From contig JACSVZ010000001.1 in assembly GCA_014706295.1 (NCBI GenBank), forward strand, positions 85,000,237 to 85,064,236: a stretch of DNA of 64,000 nucleotides, in the 5' to 3' direction. The DNA is from Lycocorax pyrrhopterus obiensis. Lineage: Eukaryota > Chordata > Aves > Passeriformes > Paradisaeidae. The notes under the pieces are model-generated. The model saw nothing but the letters and a program-made list of their open reading frames with translations, made no database searches and had not been told where the DNA came from. Positions 1 to 13,741 of this stretch are shown here, piece by piece (within the stretch, counting starts at the first letter, position 1; each line of letters begins with the position of its first letter). A program made the translations under genes and the position numbers.

Positions 1-3000
1 ACCCTACAACCATGCCATAAAGCATCCCAGAGGGTGCTAGCTAAAACACTGCTCACTTTAAATATTCCAGCATATTCAGAAAGAACTGGTTGATGGTCTG
101 CCTTTCTTTAATACCTGATCAGAAGACAAGAATTTGCTGTTTCCCAAGGGCCACCCTAGTCTCCTGCCATTAATATCACTGTTCAGAAAAAACACCATGA
201 TGTTTACCATCTCAGGATCAAGCTGATAAAATTCACTGAAAGCCATTTAAAAAGCAACCCGATCCTTTGAAAACAAACTCTAACTTTTCAACTCAAGCTA
301 TTTAAATGTCTGCAAGGGGAAAAGTTTTGTTCCTTGCTTCACGGGAGAGCTACACCACCCTGTGAGTGCCAAGAAGCAGCGCAAGCTGATGGAGGCTGCA
401 GCAGTTCTGATGCAGAAGGGGTCGGCACCACCAGCACCACTTCTGAACAGCAGCCAGGGATGGGGCTCGTCATCTCCCCTGCACTGCCCATGGTGCTACT
501 CACTGTAAGTACGGAAAACCAATTTCTTTCTGCTTGGCTTCATAGAATATAGTCTTAAAATGTTCAAACAATATTTAGACACAAGTATTTTCATCTGAGA
601 ATTCCCCGGTCTTGTTCTGGGATTTCACTAGAGGAAATGTTGCTTTTGGATGCACCAGATGTGCAATATATTGCAAAATTCTTAAGCAGGCAAGGGTTTT
701 CTGGAGAAATATAGACATGCATTTAACTTACCATACACAAAGCAGGGAAGATTCTTCACCACATTATAGCACTGAAAATGCATGAAATAATTTAAAATGT
801 GCCAGTGAACAGAAGAAGTATTTGGCCTATTCTCTGTGCTGTGTGTTTACTTTGAAGGAAGGTGAAAAGAGCAATCTCTCTACCAAATTCCTTTTGAACA
901 TAAACTTCACTGCATTCACCTCGCTGAAGCATAACTTAGGTTAATGGTGCCACCTGGTGACAAGTCTTACTCGCTGTTCCCGTCCCTTGTCAAGCAAGAC
1001 AAAAGAAATGTATGTGGTATAAACCATCCCCTCGAGAGTAACCCCCCCAAAAACCGCATCACCTGCATTAATTACTTGTCCTAAGGAGCACGGTGTATTG
1101 TACGCAGAGAAACAACAACAAACAATAGGAAATAAAATATTTCTTAACATACTTTCATTTTAGACACTATCACCCACTTTGGTTTATTAGCTTGTGAAGA
1201 GAATGCACTTAACAGTACATGAAGGAAAAAGAGAGAATTAACACTAATTTGTTGGAATCTGCTGAGGATGCGGGAGCAGGGCACTTTCTCTAGCTCAAAA
1301 CCTTGTTTGCTGCAGTGATGTGTGAAACTCTAGCACCACCTTGTAGGATTTTACTACCCCCATGACTGCAGTCCCTAAACAAAAAAAATGAGTGTTAGAG
1401 CACATTCTTCTTGCACCTCACCTGCCAGTAACAACTCACAAGAGAAATTAATTCTGAAGCCATAAATTGGTCTGTGCATCTCTCTCTGCATTGCAACACT
1501 GCTGAACACAATCACAAAACATTTGATGGGCGATTCCTTTTGCGTGGTGAGACTCTTGCCCTGTTTCCTCAAGGTAAATCAGGATTTATGCTGCAGGTAA
1601 CAGTACGTGGTGGGGGAAAACACCTAGGCCAAGCAGGGGGAAAGCATGGATAGGCCAAGAAGGGCTGGAATCCTTGCTCAGGCAGAGACAAGGTCAGCGG
1701 ATGTAGCACATCAAGGACCTGAAGCCTGTTTGGGATCTGTCAATGAGTACAATCAACCTTATTATATTACTTTCTGTCTGGCGTATAAAATAACAAATAG
1801 TTTACAAATGGATAAAAACCTCATATTTAAAGAAATTGGTAGACGAGAGTAATAGAAATGGAGATGGGAGCTTCTATTTTGCAAGAGATGCCTGGGCAAA
1901 AAGTGAAAGAAGACACACAACATCATGTAACACAACTTCGAGTTGAAATAACATCTGTACAATAAAATAGCCAGAATATGAGTGATAGATCACATTTATG
2001 GTTTCTCTACAGCTTTGCTTTCATGCAAAATACAAGTTCCCAACAATTACTGCACAACCACCACTTTAATTACATTACAGTAACAGCTTACAGGTGAAAC
2101 CAGTCATTTTAGGAGTCTCACCTCAGCTTTACTCCTACCCAGTTGTCATAACACCCTATTTACAGCTGCCATCTGCACAACAACTCCAGCAGCATAACTG
2201 CTGACTAGTCTTTCACATTTATAAAAGAGAGAACACTTAATAGAAGGCAGTATACTTACTTTACAGTTTGCTATGCTCACCCAAAATTAGCTAATTTTTT
2301 GCTAAACTCAACGCTTTGGAAGGGCAGCTGAAATTACTGGACAACTTTCAATGTATTAATGCGCTTTTGAATAGAGAACAAATGCATCCCTTCACCCCCC
2401 AGGACCTTTTACTGACTGGTATTTCCCTTCTATGGAACCTAATGAGAGACCTCCTTAATTTAACAAAATAGGAATATCTCAACTGAAGGATGGACACTCT
2501 TCTCCTAGAAGCCTACTTCACATAATAGTCACACGCTGCAGATGCAAATTATACAAGTATCCATATGCTTCATTTATATGACTATTTAACCAAACTAGCA
2601 TAATAAATATGTCTAGTTAGATACTTGCAGTAAGTGTGCAGCTGTCTGGAAGGAGGTACAAAATCACCATCAGTGAAATCCAAACTGCAGCTGCCATTAA
2701 TCAAAGCTTTGCCCTTGAACATTCATCGCTGGGATATTGCTGTGACAAAGTGGACTTTTACTGCTGTTTGGGATAGGAAGATTTTACTTCCTTAAAATAA
2801 TTCGAGTTTTCTAGTGGTGCAGATGCTGTGAAAAAGCCCGTTTTTATGCTTGGTCTCAACAGAGCAAATAAGCAGACGAAAGATCAAAATATTATAGAAC
2901 ACTAAAATTATCTGTAAAATGCTGAAGTTTTGCACAGTATGTAGAAAATCCCTAGTGAAAGTATTTGTGTTTAACAGAAATAATTGATGTTCCTTGGATC

Positions 3001-3282
3001 AATGAACTAGAGATAATGCAGTCAGGAGAGATTTGATTGTTAGGCCAAATGAAGATTTTTACGATACTGAAGTGGTGATGTAGAAGAAGCTTTAGTCACG
3101 ATGAGGTTCCATCTGTAAAGATATGCTGCTGCTGCCAGGCCCTACATCCTTTGATCAGAAAAGAGCAGCGGCTGTTTATTCACCAACGGATTGACAGGAA
3201 TGGAGGGGTTTGAACAAGCTCAGGGGATGAAACCAGAGCAATCCTGAGAGCTTTCTCGTGGTGAATATGGCCAATATTCATA

Positions 3283-3925
3283 TCACAGAATCACAGAATG
3301 ACTTGGGTTGGAAAGGATTTTGAGAGGACATGTGGACCAACCTCCCTACAATGATCAAGGACATCTTCTACTAGATCAGTTTGCTCAGAATCCAATCCAA
3401 CCTGACCTTGAATGCTTTCACAGATGGGGCAGCTGCCACCTCCCTGGGCAAGCTGTGCCAGTGCCTCACCACATTCATTGTAAAAAAAAAAATTCCTTTT
3501 ATCTAGTCTAAATCTACCCCCTTTTACCTTAAAACCATTCCTCCTTGACCTATTGCCACAGGTCTTACTAACAAGTAAGACCTTTCTTATAAACCCCCTT
3601 CAAGTATTAAAAAGTCACAATAAGATCTTCCTGGAGCCTTCTCTTCTCCAGGCCAAACAGCTCCAACTCCCTCAGTCTTCCTTAACTGAAGAGGTGCTCC
3701 ATCCTTGTGATCATTTTCATGACTCTCCTCTGGACCTGCTGTAACAGGTCCATGTCTTTCCTGTGCTGGGACCCCAGAGATGGATGCAGCACTGCAGGCG
3801 GGGTTTCACCAGAGCAGAATAAAGCAGGAGAAACACCTCTCTGGCCCTGTTGATCATGCTGCTTTTGATGCAACCCAGGACACAGTTGGCTTTCTGGGCT
3901 ATGTCAAGGCTTCACTCTACCATCC
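3283..3925 (-). mobile_element. CR1 LINE 3' fragment, antisense
   Basis: It begins with tandem 'cacagaat' units, the reverse complement of the CR1 3' tail, followed by 'gggttggaaagga'. It continues with the typical 3' UTR-like sequence of avian CR1 through 'ggctttctgggctatgtcaa'. The 5' end is truncated, as is usual for CR1. It lies in DLG2 intron 2 in the same orientation as the gene. Confidence 0.85.
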
Positions 3926-6900
3926 CTTTAAAAAGATGATTAAATCTTTCCAAAGGTTTCAGTTTTCATTAACTCTATGAGCCTTAATTTTTATGCAGTA
4001 ACTAGCAGCTAACCAGGGTTCTTCACAGACAACATATTTGTCCACTGAGGCTATACAGGCCAGTGGATCTACTTGGATGCAGTAAAGTCAAATTTAGCCA
4101 CAAGAACAAGGTGTTGAGTGACAGCTATCAGGCATATTATTTAGGCTAGACAAAAGATGATACTGTCCCATAAAATCAAGGGGGACAACCTCTGCAACAA
4201 CCTCTGCAACATCCGAAGAAGAGATTGAAGGCATATTCTGACAGTGATTGTGAGATGTCACCCAATAGCCACAGTACACAAGCTATGCCGTGTCAACTAC
4301 GCACACTTGGAATCACCTTCTAGTGCTGAGCTTGGATTCATACTTTAAAATTCTCCTAGCCTCCAGAACAGAGCAGCCATGTACACTGATTTATGGGGAT
4401 GATCCCTGGGCTGGCTGGGAAGAATGCTGCTCAAGTGGGGCAAAACCTTGTCAGAAACCATTCAAGCTATTTTATGTGTAGATGATTGAGTCCCCCATGT
4501 GGAAATACGTGTGTTCCCAGGTTAGTTCACTAATAAATACATTTCTAACTAGATTTCAGCTGTCACTACATTCTAAGAGAGTGGTTTGTTGGACAGTGAG
4601 TATGCACATGGGCAGTTCATTAACTTGCTGGAAATCCATACTCCTGCTTGCCTTGCAGTAACTTTGTCATGTAACCATACTTGAAGCGAACTACTAAGAA
4701 TTTGCTGACTGCAGCTTCTTCTGCATTTGTGAGCCATCTGTTCTGTCCCAGCACTCATGTATATTGCTTCCACATGAGATCTGCACGCTTTACTGGATGC
4801 TGCTTTATGAAAGCCTTATCCAGTTCAGAATGAGTAGAGAATCTCTGTCACCCTCAGCTGTGAGGTCACACCCAAGAGGTTTGGAATTCACTGCTGGTGC
4901 CATTGAGAGCCCTTAAAGATATAACCTGTATACGGCAAATTCTTGAGGTCTTTTCACTGCTTTTCACTACGGAAATTGTACTTCCAAGCAAAAAAGTGTT
5001 AGCTGGGAATTATTGTAAATTTATTGTTTAGTGATGGACTCCTCAAAACCTTCTTCTTTGCCAAACACTTGTCAAATATCTTTCGGTTTGGGAAAAGCAT
5101 TGCAGTTTGTGGCACAGTTTTAGTATATAGCAATAAATGATGAGCAGTGGGTCTGAGATATGTGACTACTGTATCTCTCATGTCCAGTGATTTCCAGGAA
5201 AAGCAATGAAAAGGAATTGTAATATTCTCTGAGGCTCTTTTGCAGAAAAAAGAAGATGACAGAGCAACTATGTCAAACTATAACATTTTCCTTTTTATCA
5301 TTACTATTTTTGTACTACTGTTTTTTTCAAACACATGATGAGGACTGGCACTAAAGACACTGGTGGAAGTTGACAATTTGAATGAATCACAATCCTAAAA
5401 AAAAGCATTTGAGTTTTGTGAAGAGATTTCTAAGCAGGAACATCCATACATCCAAACCTTTGGCAGAGCTTAGCATGTATTTCCCTTACACAGCAAAACA
5501 AGTCCTGTTTCAAGGAAGGTTCTTCCAGAAACTTTTACATCTGATTTTTTTGAGTGCAAATCTTGCAGACCATGAATTTGGACTGAGAAATCTTGTAGTT
5601 CTTGTATTTATCCTTAAATGTGGTGCTGGATGAGAGCACTTTGCCAGCACAGGTTCTCTCACAAACGTGGTGTAACCATATAATACAATTCTTATTAGAA
5701 GGTATTCATAAGTCTATTCAAATCTGTAATCCAATTTGAAAATGCATTTATCCCATTGAGAACTGTGTATACATCTCCTAGCTTTCCTTTGTCCTCCTCT
5801 GTAATCCTTTACTTATCACCCACACTGCTTAGCGAAAGTTCAAGGCTGGCCCTTTTCTTTACCCAGACATCCTCCAGTACCTTAGGATTGTCTTGATTTA
5901 ATGCCAGCTCCTCATTTAAATGCAAAATTCACCTGGCATAACATTATTACAGCATTATTACTGTATTGTTCCTCACAACCCAATCCCAGTTTCTCCAGAA
6001 ATCCATCTCCTCACCAATTGCACAACGCTACAAGCACAAACACAAATCTGGTGTTCAACAAATCGCCATTAGAGTTCATTTCTTAGGCCTTTCTTTAGTG
6101 AAAGCAAAGCCAACTTGCAAAGAAACAGGTTACAAAGAGAGCACAGCCTTATTGCAGGGACCTTCACCACATATCCTAACGGTACACCAAGTTTGTGCAG
6201 GCAAATGCTGAAGGAAACCCCTCAGCACTCTGGTACTTCAAGAGACAGTTGACATCCTGGGGCTGAGGAGAAATATGTCAAAAAAGAGGCAAGTTCCCCA
6301 AAAAGGCACAAATCCCACCCTTTCGTCTTAACTGCAGAGGCCAAAGCTGAAAACGTAGTGAAGTGAAGAAGATACCTAATTCACAGTCTCTGGTATAAAT
6401 TTACTAACTTGTTTGATTGATTTTCTCCTTCGACCAAAATCTTAAAAGGAAGAAATTATCTTGACAGCAACGGTCATGAATGACATAAGAGATAACAGAA
6501 AGGCACTCCAGTGGGAAAATGCGGCTTGGTAGTAATTCCCAAGCCACAAAGCCCTACACAATAAACAACACATTTTGAAAGCTAACAAAGAGTGCTGGTC
6601 CCTTACCTTCCCCAGAGCCCCGGCAGTTACTTTACTCATTAAAGTACTGGATGTTCTTATCCAATATTTACAGTCCTGTTTTTAGGTTACTCTAGCAACT
6701 GTTACAGCCCCAGACAAGCAGTTAATGAAAGATGTATATGTTTTAATTTGTGAGGAGTATCAACTGGGATTCTCATGCTGTCACCCATACACCTCACTTA
6801 ATCACCAAGAATCACCAACAAAGCTTTTGAGCAATCTTGTCCTTCTCTCTGACATGCAACTTTTGCACCACACACAGGACAGATTTTCTTGGCTTGGTGC

Positions 6901-7417
6901 TTTGTACGTCTCCAGCTCAGACTCCTTAAGTAAATGATATTGAAACTGGTGCAAAAAAATCCATTGCACAACTAGATATAATGTCCAAACTAAAAGAGGT
7001 TTCTTCTCCTGTAGGACTGTCTGTTCTGGAAAACAAAGATATTTCAGAAACAAAGCCAGCTCAATCCAGAAACAGATTTTTAAAAGCATGTTTTAAAGCA
7101 GTAATTGTTTTCAATATTCTTGTATGTTTGCTCTTTTTGTTGTTTTGCCTTGCCTGAATTCTTAGTACACAATTCAGCCAATCTAACCAGGTCATCTCAG
7201 CTCAAACAGGATCTCCTGCTTTCAAAGGCACCATCCCTTTCCATTGCCTAAAGAGATATACCCTTATATTTAGGAGTATAATCCTAATTCTAAAAGCCAA
7301 CCCATTTGTGGTACAAATTATGTGGATTGAATCTCACTCTCAGTTTCTTTGGGCCTGCAGATAATGCACAAGTGTTGGTTACAGATACCTAAGCTGTTCT
7401 CTGCTCCTAGCTGAGCT

Positions 7418-7653
7418 CACAGAATCACAGAATCCTAGAATGGTTTGCATTGGAAGGGACCTTAAAGATCATCTAATCCAACCCTACTGCCATGGGCAGA
7501 GACATCGTTCACTAGACCAAGTTGGTCAAAGCCCCATTCAGCCTGACCTTGAAGACTTCCAGGGATGGGGCATCCAAAACTTCTCTGGGCAACCCATGCC
7601 AGTGCCTCACCACCCTCACAGTAAAGAATTTCTTTCTTATATATAATCTAACC
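7418..7653 (-). mobile_element. CR1 LINE 3' fragment, antisense
   Basis: It starts with 'cacagaatcacagaat', followed by 'ttggaagggacctt', 'ctaatccaaccc' and 'agtgcctcaccaccctcac'. These are hallmarks of the CR1 3' region read in reverse. It directly abuts a second CR1 in the opposite orientation. Confidence 0.88.
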
Positions 7654-8178
7654 TTGAATATTGTGTGACATTTTGATCACCACAATGTAAGAAAGATACT
7701 AAACTATTAGAGAGCATCCAAAGGAAGGCAACAAAGGTGGTGAAAGGCCTTGAGGGGAAGCTGTACGAGGAGTGGCTCTGGTCTGTTGGCTCTTGGTCTG
7801 TTCAGCCTGGAGAAGAGGAGACTGAGGGGAGACTCCATTGCAGTTACAGCTTCCTTGTGAAGGAAGAGGAGGGGCAGGCACTGAGCTCTTCTCTGTGGTA
7901 ATCAGTGACAAGACCCAAGGGAATGGCCTGATTTGGAGTCGGGGAGGTTTAGGTTGGATATCAGGAAAAGGTTCTTCACCCAAAGGGTGGTTGGGCACTG
8001 GAACAGGCTCTCCCAGGGAAGGGGTCACAGCACCAGCCTGACAAAGTTCCAGCAGCATTTGGACAATGCTCTCAGGCCCAGGCTGTGACTCTTGGGGATG
8101 GTCCTGTGCAGGGCCAGGAGCAGGACTCAGTGATCCTGATGGGTCCATTCCAGCTCAGTGTATTCTGTGATTCTGTGG
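7654..8178 (+). mobile_element. CR1 LINE 3' fragment, sense
   Basis: This plus-strand CR1 has the characteristic 'ttcagcctggagaagagga', 'gttggatatcaggaaaaggt' and 'gggcactggaacaggctc' and ends in 'attctgtgattctgtg'. A 149-codon open frame on the opposite strand here is a by-product of the repeat. Confidence 0.88.
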
Positions 8179-11100
8179 TTCAACATGCCCTCTTCCAGTG
8201 CAAAGCCGCTCCCCCTTGTCCATGCCCTCATACAAAGTTCGTCTCCAGAGAGACACTAAGACTGGAAACTAATAAAATCAGTGTACTCTAACTCACAGGG
8301 GGTCAGAGTAACGGCAAGTTTAGTAGAATATCAATAAGATATGCAGGTTTGATTTTATATTCTCATTAAACTATTGATCCTTATTGCATCAGAGTTCATG
8401 AAGCTGGTTTATTCTGTGATAATCACCCAGATTTCATGTTATGTGCAAGTACCTCCCAAAGCAAGACTGGCAGTGAAAAGTCTCATAGATGGCAGTTCCA
8501 CCCACTCACAGACATTCATTTGTCCAAACTGTAAGACAAATAATTTCCAGTAATTAACAGATTTGTAAAAGTAAGAATTTATCATGAATAATGCAAAATA
8601 CAGAGACATGTAAGTATTAATAGTTTTAACACCAGTAATAGCTCAATGTCTGCTCCTATTTGAAAATGTTCTGATTTCTAATTACTGCCTGCCATTTTGT
8701 GGCCCACTTCTGCTCTAGGTAGATATCATATCCCATCTTCCACAGCGAAGATAACAAAACCGAGTAAGAATAGGCCCTTGACTGGCCTAAATTATCTCCA
8801 TGAGAATGAAATCAGACAATGCTTTCCACTATAACTTGAGCCTGACAGCCTAAATCAGGATGATCTCATGACATGATGTAAGCTATGGATTCCTTAGTTA
8901 AGCTCTGTGTTTAGTCACAAGTGTCCTGTGAGGTCTTGGGTCAGTCACTAAAGCTTTTGTTCAGATCAGCTGGGTTTTGCAATACGTAATAAAGTCCCAG
9001 CAGAGCCATGGTCAGCTGGGCATCACACACAAGGACAGGACTCCTCAGGAGGCTTTTGTGTTATTCAGACACGGACATTGTCCCCAGACACTCTCAGGTG
9101 TCAAATGGAGACACTGAGCTGTAGCCAGATGCAAGGATAGGGAGCACTGTACACACAGACACCTAAAACTACTTTTTGATGGAATGAGGAATATTAGTTA
9201 CCTCCCTGTTCCAGAGGAGGATTTTAAACATGTGGTCTTCAAAATAAAGAGGCCTTCCTCTGAAGACCATCTAAATCTATGAGATTCACTGTCCTTGCTG
9301 GAAACTCAGGTAGCAACTCGCAAAACATCATGTTGACCTCACATAATACATGTATTTCAGAGTGCTTTATGCACCCCATGTAATGAGCAAAAATTAACAG
9401 TCTAAAAAGCTTTCTAATTTCACATCTAATGACACCCTATACAGAAAAGCAGCTGGAACTCCTGCTCATAAACACCTCGCTATAATTACAAGATAAGCAA
9501 AAGAATTAGGCTTTCTAATTGTAATAAATTACGAAGCAGAAAATGTAATAAAATCTAACAAGGTCTTTCTATATTGCATTGTGTTAATACAACCTTTTTA
9601 TATTACCATCTATTGCAAAATGCCAGGCAGCTAATTAAGTGAAGAGCTTTTTTCCCAGGTTAAGTAGAGCACCTACATTTCTGCAGTTATTATTTTGTTG
9701 GAAAGTGTATCCTGATTCTGTTCCCATCTAAAGAAGAGAAGAGAAGACAAATCAAGCCAGCATTATAGCGAGTTTTGTGTGCTTGCTCTCAAGCGCATTT
9801 AGCAAATGGTCAAAGTGGCCAGTTAAGAGCTTGAAATAAACTATGCTTTGCACAACCATAGTGCTTCTCATTCAAGGACTTCAGTGCATTTGATAAATAT
9901 TAATTAACTCCCATACTGCTGCTCTGAAATACACAAGCAATATATTTAAGTATTACTTGGTTTGCTACTGAAATGCATCCCCCTTTTTGCTCTTGGACAG
10001 GATGCAGCAGCTGTTTAACAACACACATGAATATTAAACAAGAGGTTTAGAGAAGAAGTAAGGAATACTTAATCGAAAAGGCACCCCAGAGGGATTTACA
10101 TGGGTAGATAGCAATTACTTAAAGTAACGGCCCCCAGACTCTTCAGGTAATTTTGTTCTTCAGCCACCTCCACTTTAAATCTAAATTTGCTGTGGCTTTT
10201 AATAATACTGGAGAACTTTGCAGGCAGCCTGTCAGCTCTGAACTGTAGCGAGGAGAACTCTGGCACAAAATCAGGGCCAGAATTGCTAGAATCTTATTTT
10301 TATTCTGACAAAATGAGAGAGGGGACTTAAGTGATCACAGCATAGTAAGATTTGGGCTTTATGCTGCTGAAAGAGGATACGAGTAGTTGTTTGGAGTTCA
10401 GAGGATTCAATAACTAAGCCCTCAAAGAGCTATTCCACCACCCAAACACTGTCTTACTGATGAGCCCTTATTTTCAACACATCCCACCCAGTGCAGAGTA
10501 CCACACTCAGCAGCAATGGCCATCAGCTGGCACAGCGTTTCTGCCCCATCTCTCTTTGCGGCTGCATCAATGGGTTGTCTCCTGCCAGTGCAGGAAATTC
10601 ACCACACAAAGTCACAATTTGGGAAAAAAACTGTGGTTTGCACAAGGTCATCTCGGCCTCATGTCCTGCATTATGGGGAAACCTCTTTACAGTCTCCCAT
10701 TGCAAAATCTACTTAATATCCAGCTATCTCAGCATGAAGAGTCAAGTTCTTTCTTGGGCAGACAAAAACTATTAGAGAAGATTCTGATTCATAACAGGAC
10801 AAAATCCGCCAAGCAGCTATTCAAAAACAGCAACAAGGATACTACTGTCTGCCCAACAGAAATGGAACAGAAACAGCAGACAGCTTTCTTTTGCTGTGAA
10901 ACATCATAATCAGTCATTTCTTTCTGTGACAAAAAGAGAAGGCATTTAAAAAATCAGCATTGGTTTGGTACCTAACTATCTACAAATTTCTTTACTGTTT
11001 AAATAGTCTCTGTTGGAATGGGTGGAGACACTTTGCCAAGGAAATCTCCAGAATTATCCCTGTAAATAAGTCATTTAAACACACTTTGTGCACTTCCAAC

Positions 11101-11947
11101 ATAATTTTTACAGGCTTTTCCTAAACTATAGTTGTGAAACGTAACCAGCTAGCCCATTCTGAGAGGTTCTCCAAATGACTTGCTCTGTTTTACACCAAAT
11201 CTACATCAGGGCTTCCAATTCCAGTATTAGGATTATATTAACAGCTTAACTTGTACTTACTTATCCACCAAAACCAATTCTGGCAGGGCAGCCAAACATT
11301 CATCTTAATTGAAAACATCATGTCTTTGTTTTTTCATCAAATTAATAAATGAGGTCACCAGATGGCTCTTTTAGGATCATTGAGCTGAGCTTCTTGGATT
11401 TTATGTTCCTTGTGTGCTTTACCACAAAGCTAAAAATCCTGAACATTGCCAGCACATCACATCAATCATTTGTTCAGCACTGGTATCCTCACATGACCAA
11501 AATACCTCCAACAAAAACCTGAGTTTCACGAACACAGAATCCTTTCCTGAATTCAGACTCTCATGTCAAAAGACTTGACAGCAGACTTGGGGCCACAGGT
11601 TACGAGTGTTGCGCCATGGAGCTGTGCTAGAGGGACTTTCCATTTGAGATGCATTAATGAATCTGTCCTCCTAAAAATATTTTATTTCTTAGACAGGTTA
11701 AGTGTCTTTTATTGAATAGTTAATTTTACAATCAGGTATTCAACCTGCCAGATGGGCTCCATGGTAACATTAATAATCATTTTATATAGTTAAAACTTGA
11801 CCTAGCAATTATCAGCATCTTTCACCTCTTTAATGTTGAGGAATGGGAAAAGACCCTTACATGGCTAATTTGAGAGACTGAACCAGGCAATACGTTGCTG
11901 GTCCCAACCAAAACCCTCTGCAGGGCCACTATTCCTGCATCCCTGGA

Positions 11948-12360
11948 TGTTGCTGTTTTCCCCACGGACGAGTAGAGAAACGACACGAAGTCCAGGCTCA
12001 GGGATTAAGGGATGAATGATTTAATGAATTCTCAGAAGACTTTTATATGTTAGTTTGCAAAGTGTATTAAGTGGCATAAGGTAATTGGTTTTTGCCATCC
12101 ACCCCCTAAGGGGATTGGTCAAGTTCTAAGACACACATCTCTGAGTGTTTTTCTAGTTAGAACCATAACAATTCTACCAAAACAATCCACACCTGCAAGA
12201 AGTTGACAAAACGGTAACATTGTTTTGTCTTACTTGCACGGGAAAGACAGAACTCTCACAAAATGCTGCAGAAAGCCGGAAAATCTCTCTGCTAAAGCTT
12301 TTCAGTGTCCACATCTGCAGAGGGCTTCCCAAAAGTGAAAGCAAATCTCACGTTTCCCCA
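11948..12360 (-). mobile_element. Probable solo LTR of an avian endogenous retrovirus, antisense
   Basis: The left boundary is placed at 'tgttgctgttttcccc' (11948), which read on the minus strand is a ...CA 3' terminus. On the minus strand a TATAAA box lies at 12047-12042 and an ATTAAA poly(A) signal at 12025-12020, in the right order for a compact U3-R-U5. The segment resembles an avian retroviral LTR I remember, but I cannot name the family with certainty. The right end is unclear (12260-12360) and I found no target-site duplication. No internal retroviral genes are seen, so this is at most a solo LTR. Confidence 0.6.
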
Positions 12361-13682
12361 GGTCCTTTAAGCTTCTGACACAGTTATTCTACATCTCCAC
12401 CTGGCATTGAAAAGGTTTGTATTTCATTTAGATATACTGCACAAAACTGTAGTGGGAGCACCATCTCGGCATTTGGATACGGTTTGGTGGTGGTGCATTT
12501 ACACCACCCAGCACCTTGGAGGCTGATCCATAGGAAGCACATATATACAGTACTGCAATAGGGATCTGAAATGGGCTTGCCCATTCCTACGTTGACAAAT
12601 CCTCCATGCCAGCTTCCTGGACATATTTATCTTTATCTAAACCTAAGCAAATCTTTGGACAGTTAATGAATTGGCACAAACAGATGTTGCTGAGAGACGT
12701 TGTGCTCCCATTTGCTTTAGCATCATGGCTAATTGAAACTTCTTCAGAAATTCCAAACAGCTCAAAGAGCATTAAAACATCTCGAACTGAAGTTCAAACC
12801 ACTGGAAACTCACAGGTACATGGGATAAACTGCACACAGTAAAAGATAAACTATACCTATAGGGCCCTGACCCACAGCAATGCTTTCTCTGATCTCACAA
12901 AAGCCCAAGTGGAAATCATTACAGACTTCCGCTGAGCAATCCAGAACATTTTGAAACAGAAAACACCATGCTTACTGTGGACAAAATAAAATAATGCCAA
13001 CAGATATATGCATTTGAAATCAGTGTAACCACAAGATGTCACTCTAAACTTTATTTAGAGGAAGGGTTTGGCTACTTCAACTTCTAATAGAGTTCAAAGT
13101 TACTTTTTTCCAAGTGTATTTATAGCCTTCCACATTGCATTTACTAAACTTAAACAATAAATTAATTGCTACGTGTTAAACACAACTAAACAAACATGAG
13201 AAATGCAGTCTACCACACCAAAACTTACTGGTAAATCCTCAAAAAGCAGGCTGGGTATAAATTGACAACTAGAATAAAAACAGAACAGCCTTTTGGTTTG
13301 AGAGGTTAAAGTAGAAAAATAATGAAGTTACAGTTCAGTTCGATATTGGAGATCAAAAACAATTTAAGGAAATGCAAGATTTGGGAGAAAAATAGCCACT
13401 AAACATTTCAACTCTGTCTCTATCCCTCTGTCTCACCGTAATTAGGTTGGATTTCAACTGCTATCTAATTACTGTCTGTTTGGAAAAATACTCCCCCACA
13501 ACTATTTCTCCTACTACCTACAGGTACTTGGATTCTGGAAAGACAGTGAATCTCCTAACAAATTCGCATATCCATATATATATGAATATGTATACATGTA
13601 AAAATACACTATTATACCACGTATGTCTACATATATGTGTGTATATATATTACATCATGAATACATGCAATTTGCAAGTAAA

Positions 13683-13699
13683 TATAAATAAATAAATAA

Positions 13700-13741
<42 letters not shown>
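13683..13741. repeat. Compound microsatellite (AAAT)n-(CA)n-(TA)n
   Basis: Runs of aaat, then about 14 CA units, then about 5 TA units follow one another without interruption. A looser AT/GT-rich alternating tract lies just before it (about 13566-13660). This length is normally polymorphic. Short open frames here with runs of Val-Cys are artefacts of the repeat. Confidence 0.95.

Noticed and set aside
732..771. Exon-like 40-nt minus-strand segment (TTTTCAG acceptor, G|GTAAGT donor)
   Set aside because: Joined to the DLG2 L27 exon it gives an immediate stop, and it does not encode the expected IQEFYEV continuation. It is at most a cryptic or poison exon.
7699..8148. 149-codon minus-strand frame
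   Set aside because: It is the antisense of a CR1 3' fragment, not a gene.
10460..10909. 149-codon plus-strand frame inside DLG2 intron 2
   Set aside because: No known domain, no clear splice or promoter context, and two other frames overlap it. It is long for chance in AT-rich DNA, but I could not support it as a gene.
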